A stretch of 37,901 nucleotides of DNA from a virus. Positions 32,225 through 37,901 of the stretch are shown here, piece after piece (within the stretch, counting starts at the first letter, position 1; every line of letters starts with the position of its first letter). The stretch is taken from IMG/VR virus record IMGVR_UViG_3300013233_000027, positions 1 through 37,901 of that record. One strand, given 5' to 3'. The translations under genes and the position numbers were made by a program. A model generated the notes under the pieces. It ran no database searches. It saw only the letters and a program-made list of their open reading frames with translations, and was not told the DNA's origin.

Positions 32225-33074
32225 TTTATTTCTAAGAGACAGTAATGCCAATGGCGTAGGCACTGTCACTTTACACGATGCCACCATTGCAGGTAATCAG
32301 AACACACGGCTAATCAGCAACAGTGTACAGGATAGCAATGTTGGTGTTATGGCAGTGGCAGCTATTGTTGCCATATCCATATCAAGCCAACAGGCAGACG
32401 CTTATACAATCGAGACAGCTACGAGTAGTATCGTCGCTGCACAGGTTGGGGTGCAAGATGACCAAGTTGGTAGCACAACTGTAACATCTAGTGTAACCGC
32501 TTCTGCGTCCTCTTTGGTTGCAGGTGACACAAGTGTTGCTTCAGCTTCTAATAAGCTCACAGCGGCGATTGTAGGGGCACAGGCAGGGGATATATCCTTA
32601 TTCACAACCACACCTGCCAATGGGCTCAACTCTGTACAGGCAGACAACACAGCTATCACAGCTATTACAACACATGGCAAGCTGTCTTTATCCTCTACAC
32701 AGGCAGGTGATTTAAGTTCTGAAACAGCTAACGCTCTAATCAGTGGATACATGGTTGGTGTACAGGACAGTAACACTGGCTCAACAAGTGCAACCAATCA
32801 TACGACTGTTAATGCTAGTGGATTAAATCAAGACAATGTTTCAGTTGAAAGTGGTAAGCTGATTATTCAAGGCAGTCTTGCAGGCGTACAGGCTAGTGAT
32901 ACAGGTGTCATAGGGCTAGGGTTACAGCATCAGCTAATTATAAACTCTGTACAAGCAGGTGACACAGGGCTTATCACAGCAACCAAAGCTTTAACATTAC
33001 AAGAGCAAGTGACTGCTATGCAGAAGAAGATACATTTCTTAGAGCTGTTAATTTTAACTGATACAAGGTTATAG
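32217..33074 (+). CDS. Repeat fibre: eleven 21-residue units
   Basis: 285 aa. Conserved Gln (or its equivalent) recurs at residues 38, 59, 80, 101, 122, 141, 162, 183, 204/205, 225 and 246, giving a 21-residue period with consensus xVQAGDTGxxTATxxLxxxx. Such short, Asp/Gly-turned repeats usually stack as a beta-solenoid rod. A C-terminal helix (TLQEQVTAMQKKIHFLELLIL) could trimerise it. Probably a thin fibre or tail needle-like adhesin. Confidence 0.7.
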   Translation: MADLFLRDSNANGVGTVTLHDATIAGNQNTRLISNSVQDSNVGVMAVAAIVAISISSQQADAYTIETATSSIVAAQVGVQDDQVGSTTVTSSVTASASSLVAGDTSVASASNKLTAAIVGAQAGDISLFTTTPANGLNSVQADNTAITAITTHGKLSLSSTQAGDLSSETANALISGYMVGVQDSNTGSTSATNHTTVNASGLNQDNVSVESGKLIIQGSLAGVQASDTGVIGLGLQHQLIINSVQAGDTGLITATKALTLQEQVTAMQKKIHFLELLILTDTRL

Positions 33075-33083
33075 GGGTATTAC

Positions 33084-33377
33084 ATGGCAGTCATCTCACC
33101 GAATGATTTAGAGCGGATGAAGTTTAAGCAGGTTGGTACACAGTCAGTTGTTCAAACTGGCGCTATACCCCTATCACAAAGATTTGAATATGATGTTAAT
33201 GGTAATTTAATTTATATGGCTAAGGCTCAGATTGGTGCTATTGATACATCACCATCATGGGCTATACGCCGTTTCACATACGATGCTAACAATAATCTAT
33301 TGACTGTTGGTTGGGCTTCCGTGAATGGAGCGTTTACAAAGAAATGGGCTGACAGAGCAATACTGCAATATCTATGA
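33084..33377 (+). CDS. Small structural protein, last rightward gene
   Basis: 97 aa. FEYDVNGNLIYMAKAQIGA and WAIRRFTYDANNNLL form two YD-NGN beta units of a kind often found in small phage structural proteins. AGGGG precedes ATG 33084. It ends the late block and overlaps the oppositely oriented last early gene by 6 nt, with no terminator visible between them. Confidence 0.6.
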   Translation: MAVISPNDLERMKFKQVGTQSVVQTGAIPLSQRFEYDVNGNLIYMAKAQIGAIDTSPSWAIRRFTYDANNNLLTVGWASVNGAFTKKWADRAILQYL

Positions 33378-33665
33378 AATCAGTTCATTCAGTTCATCAA
33401 TAATCTCATCATCTGTATAAGCCTGTAAGTCCTTTGAAAGTCTGTTTAATGCTACTGCAAGCTTGTTACGATTAAGACGCTTAGCGTCCATTTTAATAGG
33501 CTTGTCGATAGTGCGTAAGCATTCTTTTACAGAGTTAAGCCACTCGGTATAAGACGCTACACCCTCGAACTCTGAATATTGTTTGATAGTGTAGTCTTGG
33601 CATAAAGCCATTGGATATGGAAATGCTAAACGATATTTTACTGCTGTGTTTTCTGCGTGATTCAT
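33372..33665 (-). CDS. Hypothetical early protein, 97 aa
   Basis: Last gene of the leftward block. ATG 33665 shares ATGA with the preceding stop. Soluble and helical, with a basic middle (KMDAKRLNRNKLAVALNRL) and acidic end. No family recognised. Converges with the last late gene. Confidence 0.7.
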   Translation of the reverse strand: MNHAENTAVKYRLAFPYPMALCQDYTIKQYSEFEGVASYTEWLNSVKECLRTIDKPIKMDAKRLNRNKLAVALNRLSKDLQAYTDDEIIDELNELIS

Positions 33666-33991
33666 TTAATACACTCTGCTGCCTTCAATATTGCCCTTGC
33701 AAACCCAACCTCTAAAGGTGCATCATCTTTACGCATTACAAGTGCATATTCCCTAGCTACGCTCATTATATCTTCATCGGTTAGTTCTTTTTGTGGGTGG
33801 GTGTATAATGGTGTAAAGTACTCCATGTCCATGCCTTTGTAATGCTGTATTGCATGCCCTATTTCTTCGCACTCGCCATCATCATTGACATACATCCAAG
33901 CCACTGGTTCTGAACTGCTAAGGATTTCTTTGGTAACCAATGTCGTAGTGCCAACACCTCTATATTTATTTCCATCACCGTAACTATTCAT
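33662..33991 (-). CDS. Conserved phage hypothetical (TPLYTHP type)
   Basis: 109 aa. PVAWMYVNDDGE and YFTPLYTHPQKELTDEDI are phrases typical of a large group of uncharacterised phage early proteins. Start chosen at ATG 33991 with GGGAG upstream; a GTG codon lies just before it. Function unknown. Confidence 0.75.
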   Translation of the reverse strand: MNSYGDGNKYRGVGTTTLVTKEILSSSEPVAWMYVNDDGECEEIGHAIQHYKGMDMEYFTPLYTHPQKELTDEDIMSVAREYALVMRKDDAPLEVGFARAILKAAECIK

Positions 33992-33994
33992 CAC

Positions 33995-34069
33995 TCAATC
34001 TCCCAACACAATGTATTCAGTGACTTTGTTCCATGCTTTGATTAGTTCACAATGTTTATGTTGTTTCAT
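33995..34069 (-). CDS. 24-codon micro-ORF, possible remnant
   Basis: MKQHKHCELIKAWNKVTEYI plus four residues, with AGGAG 6 nt before the ATG. The KHxELIKAW opening matches the start of a longer phage protein family, so this may be a truncated relic whose ribosome site survives. Alternatively it is a genuine leader peptide coupled to the next gene, whose ribosome site lies within it. Confidence 0.4.
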   Translation of the reverse strand: MKQHKHCELIKAWNKVTEYIVLGD

Positions 34070-34071
34070 CT

Positions 34072-34545
34072 TTAACTCCTACTCATATATTTAGTGCCAT
34101 AGTCATAATCTGTACGACTAACCCAACCGCTTGAACTGCCTAACGCATACATAATTGGATGAAGCCTTGCATTACTTTCAATCTCTTGAACGATTAAGAA
34201 CCTATCCCTATTTGTTTTAATATGCGGTTTTACACAGCCGCTAGTTCGTCTTGAAATTATTGTTGGTGAGAACCCACTATCCCTTGATAATTGAGCAATG
34301 GTTATACCTGCAATTCTTGCTCGTTTCCAAGCTTCAACCATTTCTGGTTTCACCCTATCCTCAATCTTCCTAACCTTTACAATTTGTAGGTTGTTTCTGA
34401 TTGCAGTGTTTCTTACGAATGTTGCACTAACTCCTGCTGCCTTTGCTATCCTTGTCTGCGGCATGAAGCTCTTGATAAGATGTATCACTTCCTTTTCTTT
34501 TTCCTCGAACTCTTTTGTACATACATTCTTTACACAGGCTGCCAT
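34072..34545 (-). CDS. HTH regulatory protein
   Basis: 157 aa from ATG 34545, chosen because GAGGGGAGGA lies just upstream; the frame is open to 34578. Two helix-turn-helix-like blocks are visible: PQTRIAKAAGVSATFVRNTAI (about 30-50) and TIAQLSRDSGFSPTIISRRTSG (about 83-104). The C-terminus is not recognised. It may act as a DNA-binding switch between early and late phases; targets cannot be inferred. Confidence 0.7.
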   Translation of the reverse strand: MAACVKNVCTKEFEEKEKEVIHLIKSFMPQTRIAKAAGVSATFVRNTAIRNNLQIVKVRKIEDRVKPEMVEAWKRARIAGITIAQLSRDSGFSPTIISRRTSGCVKPHIKTNRDRFLIVQEIESNARLHPIMYALGSSSGWVSRTDYDYGTKYMSRS

Positions 34546-34585
34546 GAGCGTCCTCCCCTCTATCGTTACAATATTCACATTTCAT
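34427..34585 (-). CDS. Zinc-finger micro-protein overlapping the HTH gene
   Basis: 52 aa from ATG 34585, which shares ATGA with the preceding stop. CEYC and CKEC (Cys3, Cys6, Cys18, Cys21) form a compact zinc site; the rest is basic and low in complexity. 119 nt overlap the HTH gene in another frame. The Cys pattern and coupling argue that it is real; the C-terminal part may merely reflect the frame of its neighbour. Confidence 0.5.
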   Translation of the reverse strand: MKCEYCNDRGEDAHGSLCKECMYKRVRGKRKGSDTSYQELHAADKDSKGSRS

Positions 34586-34899
34586 AATGCGCATTCTTCT
34601 ATTAAATCCACTTCCCAATCTTTACTCATATCAATATGGTTAATCATCCATGTTCTGACATCATCCGTTACAACTTCATAATATTCTGTAACATCATCCA
34701 CATTACTGATTAGATGGTATTCTGGCATTGTTTCTCCAATACCTTCGCATGTTGAGCATTCTGCATATCCAGAGCCGCTTCCCCTGCATGTTGAGCAGCA
34801 TGAACCGTCATACATTCCTTCGCCGCTTCCATTGCATGATGTGCAATGTGATTCTATATATCCTGTTCCTTCGCATTCTGAGCATTTTCCAAGCTTCAT
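34582..34899 (-). CDS. DnaJ-type zinc-finger protein without J domain
   Basis: 105 aa. Four CxxCxGxG-like units at residues 6-13, 19-26, 35-42 and 48-55 reproduce the two zinc sites of the DnaJ Cys-rich domain. No J domain (HPD) is present. The acidic C-terminal half (YHLISNVDDVTEYYEVVTDDV) is unrelated to DnaJ. AGGAG lies 7 nt before ATG 34899. It could bind unfolded host or phage proteins or act as a redox-sensitive adaptor. Confidence 0.8.
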   Translation of the reverse strand: MKLGKCSECEGTGYIESHCTSCNGSGEGMYDGSCCSTCRGSGSGYAECSTCEGIGETMPEYHLISNVDDVTEYYEVVTDDVRTWMINHIDMSKDWEVDLIEECAL

Positions 34900-34951
34900 A
34901 GTAAAACTCCTATAATCATAAATATTATAATGATGGTTAATAGTTCATTGA

Positions 34952-35269
34952 TTACTCGCCACATATTTTAACATCCAGTAAAATGTATTGTTTAATCCGT
35001 TCAAGAGCTTCATCATCAATATATTGTTTAATATCGCAATGAGTTCCTTTAACACAAATACTGTATAAGTATATGTAATCATTACGAATTATTGGATGAC
35101 CATCTGGATTATAGTCATATTCAACATCAAGATTTAATTCAACTTCGACGCCGTGAATATTCAAATAAGCTTTATGTTCTGAAATCATTTTATTCTCCCT
35201 ATGTCCCAAGCACCAATCACACATTACATAATAATTATCCATGCCTTTCCCATTGCATTTTCTACACAT
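34952..35269 (-). CDS. Zinc-ribbon hypothetical protein with internal start
   Basis: 105 aa. Residues 2-5 (CRKC) and 17-20 (CDWC) form a four-Cys zinc site, CxxCxGKG-like, followed by a beta-rich acidic domain. The annotated ATG 35269 has no clear ribosome site but follows the upstream stop by 2 nt. A second ATG (35188) has a strong GGGAG and would give a 78-aa form lacking the finger. Both forms may be made. Function unknown. Confidence 0.7.
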   Translation of the reverse strand: MCRKCNGKGMDNYYVMCDWCLGHRENKMISEHKAYLNIHGVEVELNLDVEYDYNPDGHPIIRNDYIYLYSICVKGTHCDIKQYIDDEALERIKQYILLDVKICGE

Positions 35270-35271
35270 TA

Positions 35272-35538
35272 TTATTTTGCGTCTTTAATTTCCGCTGCCA
35301 ATGCTTGATAGCCACAAGCATCAATATAGCTGTCTGCTTTCTCTGGGCTTGTCTTACATCGTGATAGTTTTAATAGCGTCATCATTTGTGCTACATCATG
35401 TGCTGTAACTGGATGTTGCAGCCACCAAGTCCAAGATGCTGCGATTGAAGCGAAGCTGTCTGCTGCACTGCCGTAATCATCTTGTCTTGCTCCATTAACA
35501 ATTAGTTCTGCTGTCTCTAAAATATCTTTACGATTCAT
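35272..35538 (-). CDS. DUF6378-like protein
   Basis: 88 aa. AELIVNGARQDDYGSAADSFASIA and VTAHDVAQMMTLLKLSRCK...DSYIDACGYQALA match the small phage DUF6378 family by eye, an all-helical protein sometimes found with nucleotide metabolism genes. Its activity is not established. GGGG upstream of ATG 35538. Confidence 0.75.
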   Translation of the reverse strand: MNRKDILETAELIVNGARQDDYGSAADSFASIAASWTWWLQHPVTAHDVAQMMTLLKLSRCKTSPEKADSYIDACGYQALAAEIKDAK

Positions 35539-35547
35539 ATATTTCCC

Positions 35548-36021
35548 CTATTTATTATTTAATTCTCTTAACTCACGCTCGCAATGGCTTATTGCCTTTG
35601 AATAATATTCAATGCGTTCATGCCAATATTCTGCTGTGACTGGTGCATCGCGTTCTGCCTTTGTCACTTTCTTATGGCATGGCTTGCATAGCACTTCATA
35701 TCCTTCTTCTGCTGTTAGCTTCTCAACGAACAATGGAATATCCCATAGTTCTTTGATAGAGCCGCACGGCGTTGTGTGGTCAACCTGTGTTTCTTTTTCT
35801 GTGAACCATTGCATACAATGAGCGCATTGACTTTCCCATTTCAATCTCTTGTTAGCTGATTGGTTTGGACGGCGTGCAGCATGTTTAGCATTTACGATTG
35901 GCTTCCAATATCTGAAAGCATTACGCATAAAGCTTCTTACCTGCTGCATATACCTGCTCTTAGTCCACTCACCTGCATTGTAAGGCTTTACAACGCCCTT
36001 TCTAGGCTTCTTATTAGGCAT
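35548..36021 (-). CDS. HNH endonuclease
   Basis: 157 aa from ATG 36021, chosen because it overlaps the nuclease stop by 8 nt; in-frame ATGs at 36036 and 36045 are possible. Two CxxC zinc pairs (CAHC and CKPC) frame the core: QVDHTTPCGS (His of the HNH motif) and EGYEVLCKPCHKKVT. The N-terminus is very basic. No splicing-element context is near, so it is more likely a phage recombination/packaging or host-DNA nuclease than a free homing enzyme. Confidence 0.82.
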   Translation of the reverse strand: MPNKKPRKGVVKPYNAGEWTKSRYMQQVRSFMRNAFRYWKPIVNAKHAARRPNQSANKRLKWESQCAHCMQWFTEKETQVDHTTPCGSIKELWDIPLFVEKLTAEEGYEVLCKPCHKKVTKAERDAPVTAEYWHERIEYYSKAISHCERELRELNNK

Positions 36022-36871
36022 TTGGTAGTTCACCATCCTTATCAAAGTAAACCTCGTTTACACGCGGTTCTTTTGCTACATGGGCAAGGAATACAGGTTT
36101 GTTTGAATACATGAATACGCGTAGTCCTGCACCCATATTCATATCTTTATAGCATTCACGCTTAAACTCACAATAGCTACACACTGTTGGTAGTTTAAGG
36201 TTGCCGCTTTTACCTTCTGGTATTGGTTGGGCACATCGACTAGGTGGAACTGGACATGCAACTTGTTCTTTAATGATTTCCGCTTCTTTTTCCATATCAA
36301 TAGCATGACGCTCAGAATATTGCGAAGCACAAATGTTACCCAATGTCTTATCCATAGCCATCCAACCTGCAGGGATGAAGCCTGTTGCTTGTGCGTATGC
36401 TGATAGCTGTGCTTGATACCCGAATGGGTCGTCAAGGTGTACTGAATTATCAGCAAACTTCTTATATCCGTATGTACTGCATGACTTAATATCAACAAGT
36501 TTACCGTCGATTGTGCAATCAATGTGTCCTTTAATACCTGCAAGCTCAACTTCAAGCTGCTCATTCTCCACTGAATGCCCAGATTGTTTGATTAAGAATA
36601 TATAAAACTCCTCAATCATATCTCCAAACAAGAACTTCATGCGTGTTTGAGGACGAAGCTTCTCACCCTGCACATCATGTTGGCTATACCAAATCTTACG
36701 CTTGCATTGGCCAAGCTGTGATAGGCGCAATTTCTTTTCTCTTGGGCGTTCGTTCATTCGCTCTTTGAACATTGAAGCAAAACGCTCACCAAGCTCTTTA
36801 TATTCTTCGTCTGAAGCATTACAGCTATTTGTTTCGAACATATTTAATATGTCTTTGATTACATCATTCAT
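36014..36871 (-). CDS. Fe-S PD-(D/E)XK nuclease, RecB/Cas4-like
   Basis: 285 aa from ATG 36871, with AGAGG upstream. The nuclease core has GHIDCTIDG (Asp118), LVDIKS (Asp127, Lys129) and the QxxxY motif YQAQLSAYA. Cys56 together with Cys231-x2-Cys234-x5-Cys240 gives the 4Fe-4S 'staple' of Cas4, AddB and phage RecB-like exonucleases. It should resect double-strand ends for recombination with the SSB-like protein, or degrade host DNA. The open frame to 36964 overlaps a zinc-finger gene and is not used. Confidence 0.87.
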   Translation of the reverse strand: MNDVIKDILNMFETNSCNASDEEYKELGERFASMFKERMNERPREKKLRLSQLGQCKRKIWYSQHDVQGEKLRPQTRMKFLFGDMIEEFYIFLIKQSGHSVENEQLEVELAGIKGHIDCTIDGKLVDIKSCSTYGYKKFADNSVHLDDPFGYQAQLSAYAQATGFIPAGWMAMDKTLGNICASQYSERHAIDMEKEAEIIKEQVACPVPPSRCAQPIPEGKSGNLKLPTVCSYCEFKRECYKDMNMGAGLRVFMYSNKPVFLAHVAKEPRVNEVYFDKDGELPNA

Positions 36872-37022
36872 TATTTCCTCTCCCAATATAGAACTTACAA
36901 ACCTTTTCCTGTTCATAAGGCTCAGTTTCAAATACATGCAAATAGTCATGTATTCGTTTGTCATTCTTCTCTAGTTTTCGTTTACATTTTTTGTTGCAGA
37001 TTGTGCTTTGGCACATTTCCAT
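36864..37022 (-). CDS. Cys-rich micro-protein upstream of nuclease
   Basis: 52 aa, MEMCQSTICNKKCKRKLEKN... with five Cys (CxxxxCxxxC plus one distal). AGGGAGGG lies before ATG 37022, and the stop overlaps the nuclease start (ATGAATGA). Probably binds zinc and is coupled to the nuclease. No family recognised. Confidence 0.6.
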   Translation of the reverse strand: MEMCQSTICNKKCKRKLEKNDKRIHDYLHVFETEPYEQEKVCKFYIGRGNNE

Positions 37023-37141
37023 GATATCCCTCCCTTATAAATAGTGGCTTATATTCAACGCACTCACAAGCAATGAGCTCCAAGGTCAAATCAGTAAAAC
37101 CTCGCGTGTATTCTGATTAAATCAGCACTATATATAAAGAA

Positions 37142-37201
37142 GGGAACTGCCAATGCCCACATGGGAGTGGGGAGGAGGGAGTGTGGACACTGACAGTTCC
37201 C
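37142..37201 (-). terminator. Long hairpin after the SSB-like gene
   Basis: GGGAACTGCCA (37142-37152) pairs with TGACAGTTCCC (37191-37201), and GCCCACA (37155-37161) with TGTGGAC (37182-37188). That gives 18 bp with two wobble or mismatched steps and a 20-nt purine-rich loop. On the - strand the stem is followed by TTCTTTATAT, so it probably ends the SSB message. The C-rich RNA loop is unusual and could bind a protein. Confidence 0.65.
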
Positions 37202-37215
37202 TAACTATAACACCT

Positions 37216-37758
37216 TTAGAAAGGTGCGCCACCTGTAGCTGATGGTTGTACCCAGTCATCACTATCAATCATCTTCTGTTTGATGAAGTCTGGGAATGTA
37301 TTGAACAAACCAACATTTGGTTCGGCAATGTCATAGTACAATGGAGGATTAGCTAAAGCACCTGCTTCCATACCCTTTGGTAAAGCCATTGCACTAACAA
37401 ACTTAGCATTTCCACCCTTAGTTGAACCAACTTCAACCAAGCATTGACCTGCAAGTAAATCATTAAAATCATCTACATCTGGATTGATTGCATTGATAAT
37501 CTTAAACAACTTAGACTTTTCATTTGTTGATTTTGTAAACTCACCACTCAACCATAATGGTTTCATTTCACCGTTGAACTCTGAAAGTTCTGTTGGAAAC
37601 TCGAATGTAATCCATAATGTAGGTTTGTTGTATGGTGTTCCTTCATATTCACCCTTCTGGTGACCAATATCAATAATCTGTGCAATTCGTGCAGGATATG
37701 TACCATCCTGTACTCGTGCGCGTGTACTACTACTGGCATATTTCTCGATTAAGCTCAT
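37216..37758 (-). CDS. Putative single-stranded DNA-binding protein
   Basis: 180 aa. VQDGTYPARIAQIIDIGHQKG and KPTLWITFEFPTELSEFNGEMKPLWLSGEFT suggest an OB-like beta fold of the phage DUF669/gp2.5-like kind. The tail SDDWVQPSATGGAPF is acidic and ends in Pro-Phe, like the partner-docking tips of SSB proteins. CGGAG lies 9 nt before ATG 37758. On the circle it follows the 57-aa gene. It would coat ssDNA at forks and resected ends. Confidence 0.6.
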   Translation of the reverse strand: MSLIEKYASSSTRARVQDGTYPARIAQIIDIGHQKGEYEGTPYNKPTLWITFEFPTELSEFNGEMKPLWLSGEFTKSTNEKSKLFKIINAINPDVDDFNDLLAGQCLVEVGSTKGGNAKFVSAMALPKGMEAGALANPPLYYDIAEPNVGLFNTFPDFIKQKMIDSDDWVQPSATGGAPF

Positions 37759-37901
37759 TTTGTTTTCTCCGTTTTTAGTTGATTAAGTAGTTTATAGTCA
37801 TAATTAGGACTTAGTAATTTTACGCAATGAGTTCCTGTCATTATATTGTTTTAATATAGATTCTATATTTTTATCAGATATGTTTGGACGCCATTGTTTT
37901 A
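37663..37901. repeat. Terminal direct repeat, right copy
   Basis: Exact copy of bases 1-239. Joining the two gives a circle of about 37,662 bp in which the SSB-like gene (start at 37758) is preceded on the - strand by the 57-residue ORF found intact at 142-315. Confidence 0.97.

Noticed and set aside
33377-33665. Bidirectional terminator at the convergent junction
   Set aside because: The two last genes overlap by 6 nt and no GC-rich stem with a U-run is seen on either strand nearby.
35548-36045. HNH gene as a free-standing homing endonuclease of an intron
   Set aside because: Neighbouring genes are intact and no intron boundaries are visible; it fits better as a regular early operon gene.
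1-37901. CRISPR arrays, rRNA, tRNA, insertion sequences, integrase or repressor
   Set aside because: No regular spacer-repeat pattern, no tRNA or rRNA signals, no transposase motifs and no tyrosine or serine recombinase signature were seen in any translated frame.

Overview
The window is one complete genome of a tailed bacteriophage. The first 239 bases (1-239) are repeated exactly as the last 239 (37663-37901), so the molecule closes into a circle of about 37,662 bp. The repeat edges fall inside two genes, which suggests an assembly overlap more than a natural packaging terminus. Base composition is moderately AT-rich, the standard bacterial code fits, and Shine-Dalgarno sites are strong. 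The M15 endolysin, the gene-transfer-agent-type holin, a small spanin-like protein and a perfect DnaA box point to a Gram-negative host, probably a pseudomonad-phylum bacterium. The host genus cannot be read from the sequence.

There are two divergent blocks. From an AT-rich control region (about 6295-6762) a rightward late block runs on the + strand to 33377. It encodes the small terminase, three small basic proteins, the large terminase, portal, two small proteins, scaffold and an SU10/DUF5309-type capsid protein. A strong intrinsic terminator follows. Next come P22 gp4-like and gp10-like tail proteins, four candidate DNA-ejection proteins, tail fibre genes, a lysis cassette (26271-27679) and a second adhesin cluster (27693-33377). 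There is no tape measure, sheath or tube gene, so a short-tailed (podovirus) particle with P22-like architecture is the best inference.

The leftward block runs on the - strand from 6294 through position 1 and on from the right end down to 33372. It begins with two tiny genes and a highly structured leader with an intrinsic terminator. A 166-residue gene follows with its own promoter and terminator. Then comes a chain of ATGA-overlapping micro-genes, a probable helicase loader, and a DnaB-family helicase interrupted in its Walker A loop by an intein. A structured 480-nt gap, a 57-residue gene and an SSB-like protein follow. The distal part carries a Fe-S RecB/Cas4-like nuclease, an HNH endonuclease, a DUF6378-like protein, several small cysteine-rich zinc-finger proteins and a helix-turn-helix regulator. 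No DNA polymerase, RNA polymerase, integrase or lysogeny module is visible, so the phage seems to load its own helicase and borrow the host replisome. It looks strictly lytic.

The most notable points are as follows. (1) The helicase intein shows the Trp/Cys/Thr signature of class 3 inteins, with Glu where Cys1 normally stands. (2) A TPR-sulfotransferase fusion is embedded in the tail adhesin genes. (3) One fibre protein has eleven tandem 21-residue repeats. (4) A long nested hairpin with an attenuator-like U-run lies in the early leader. (5) Zinc-finger micro-proteins cluster in the early region, including a DnaJ-type Cys-rich domain without a J domain.
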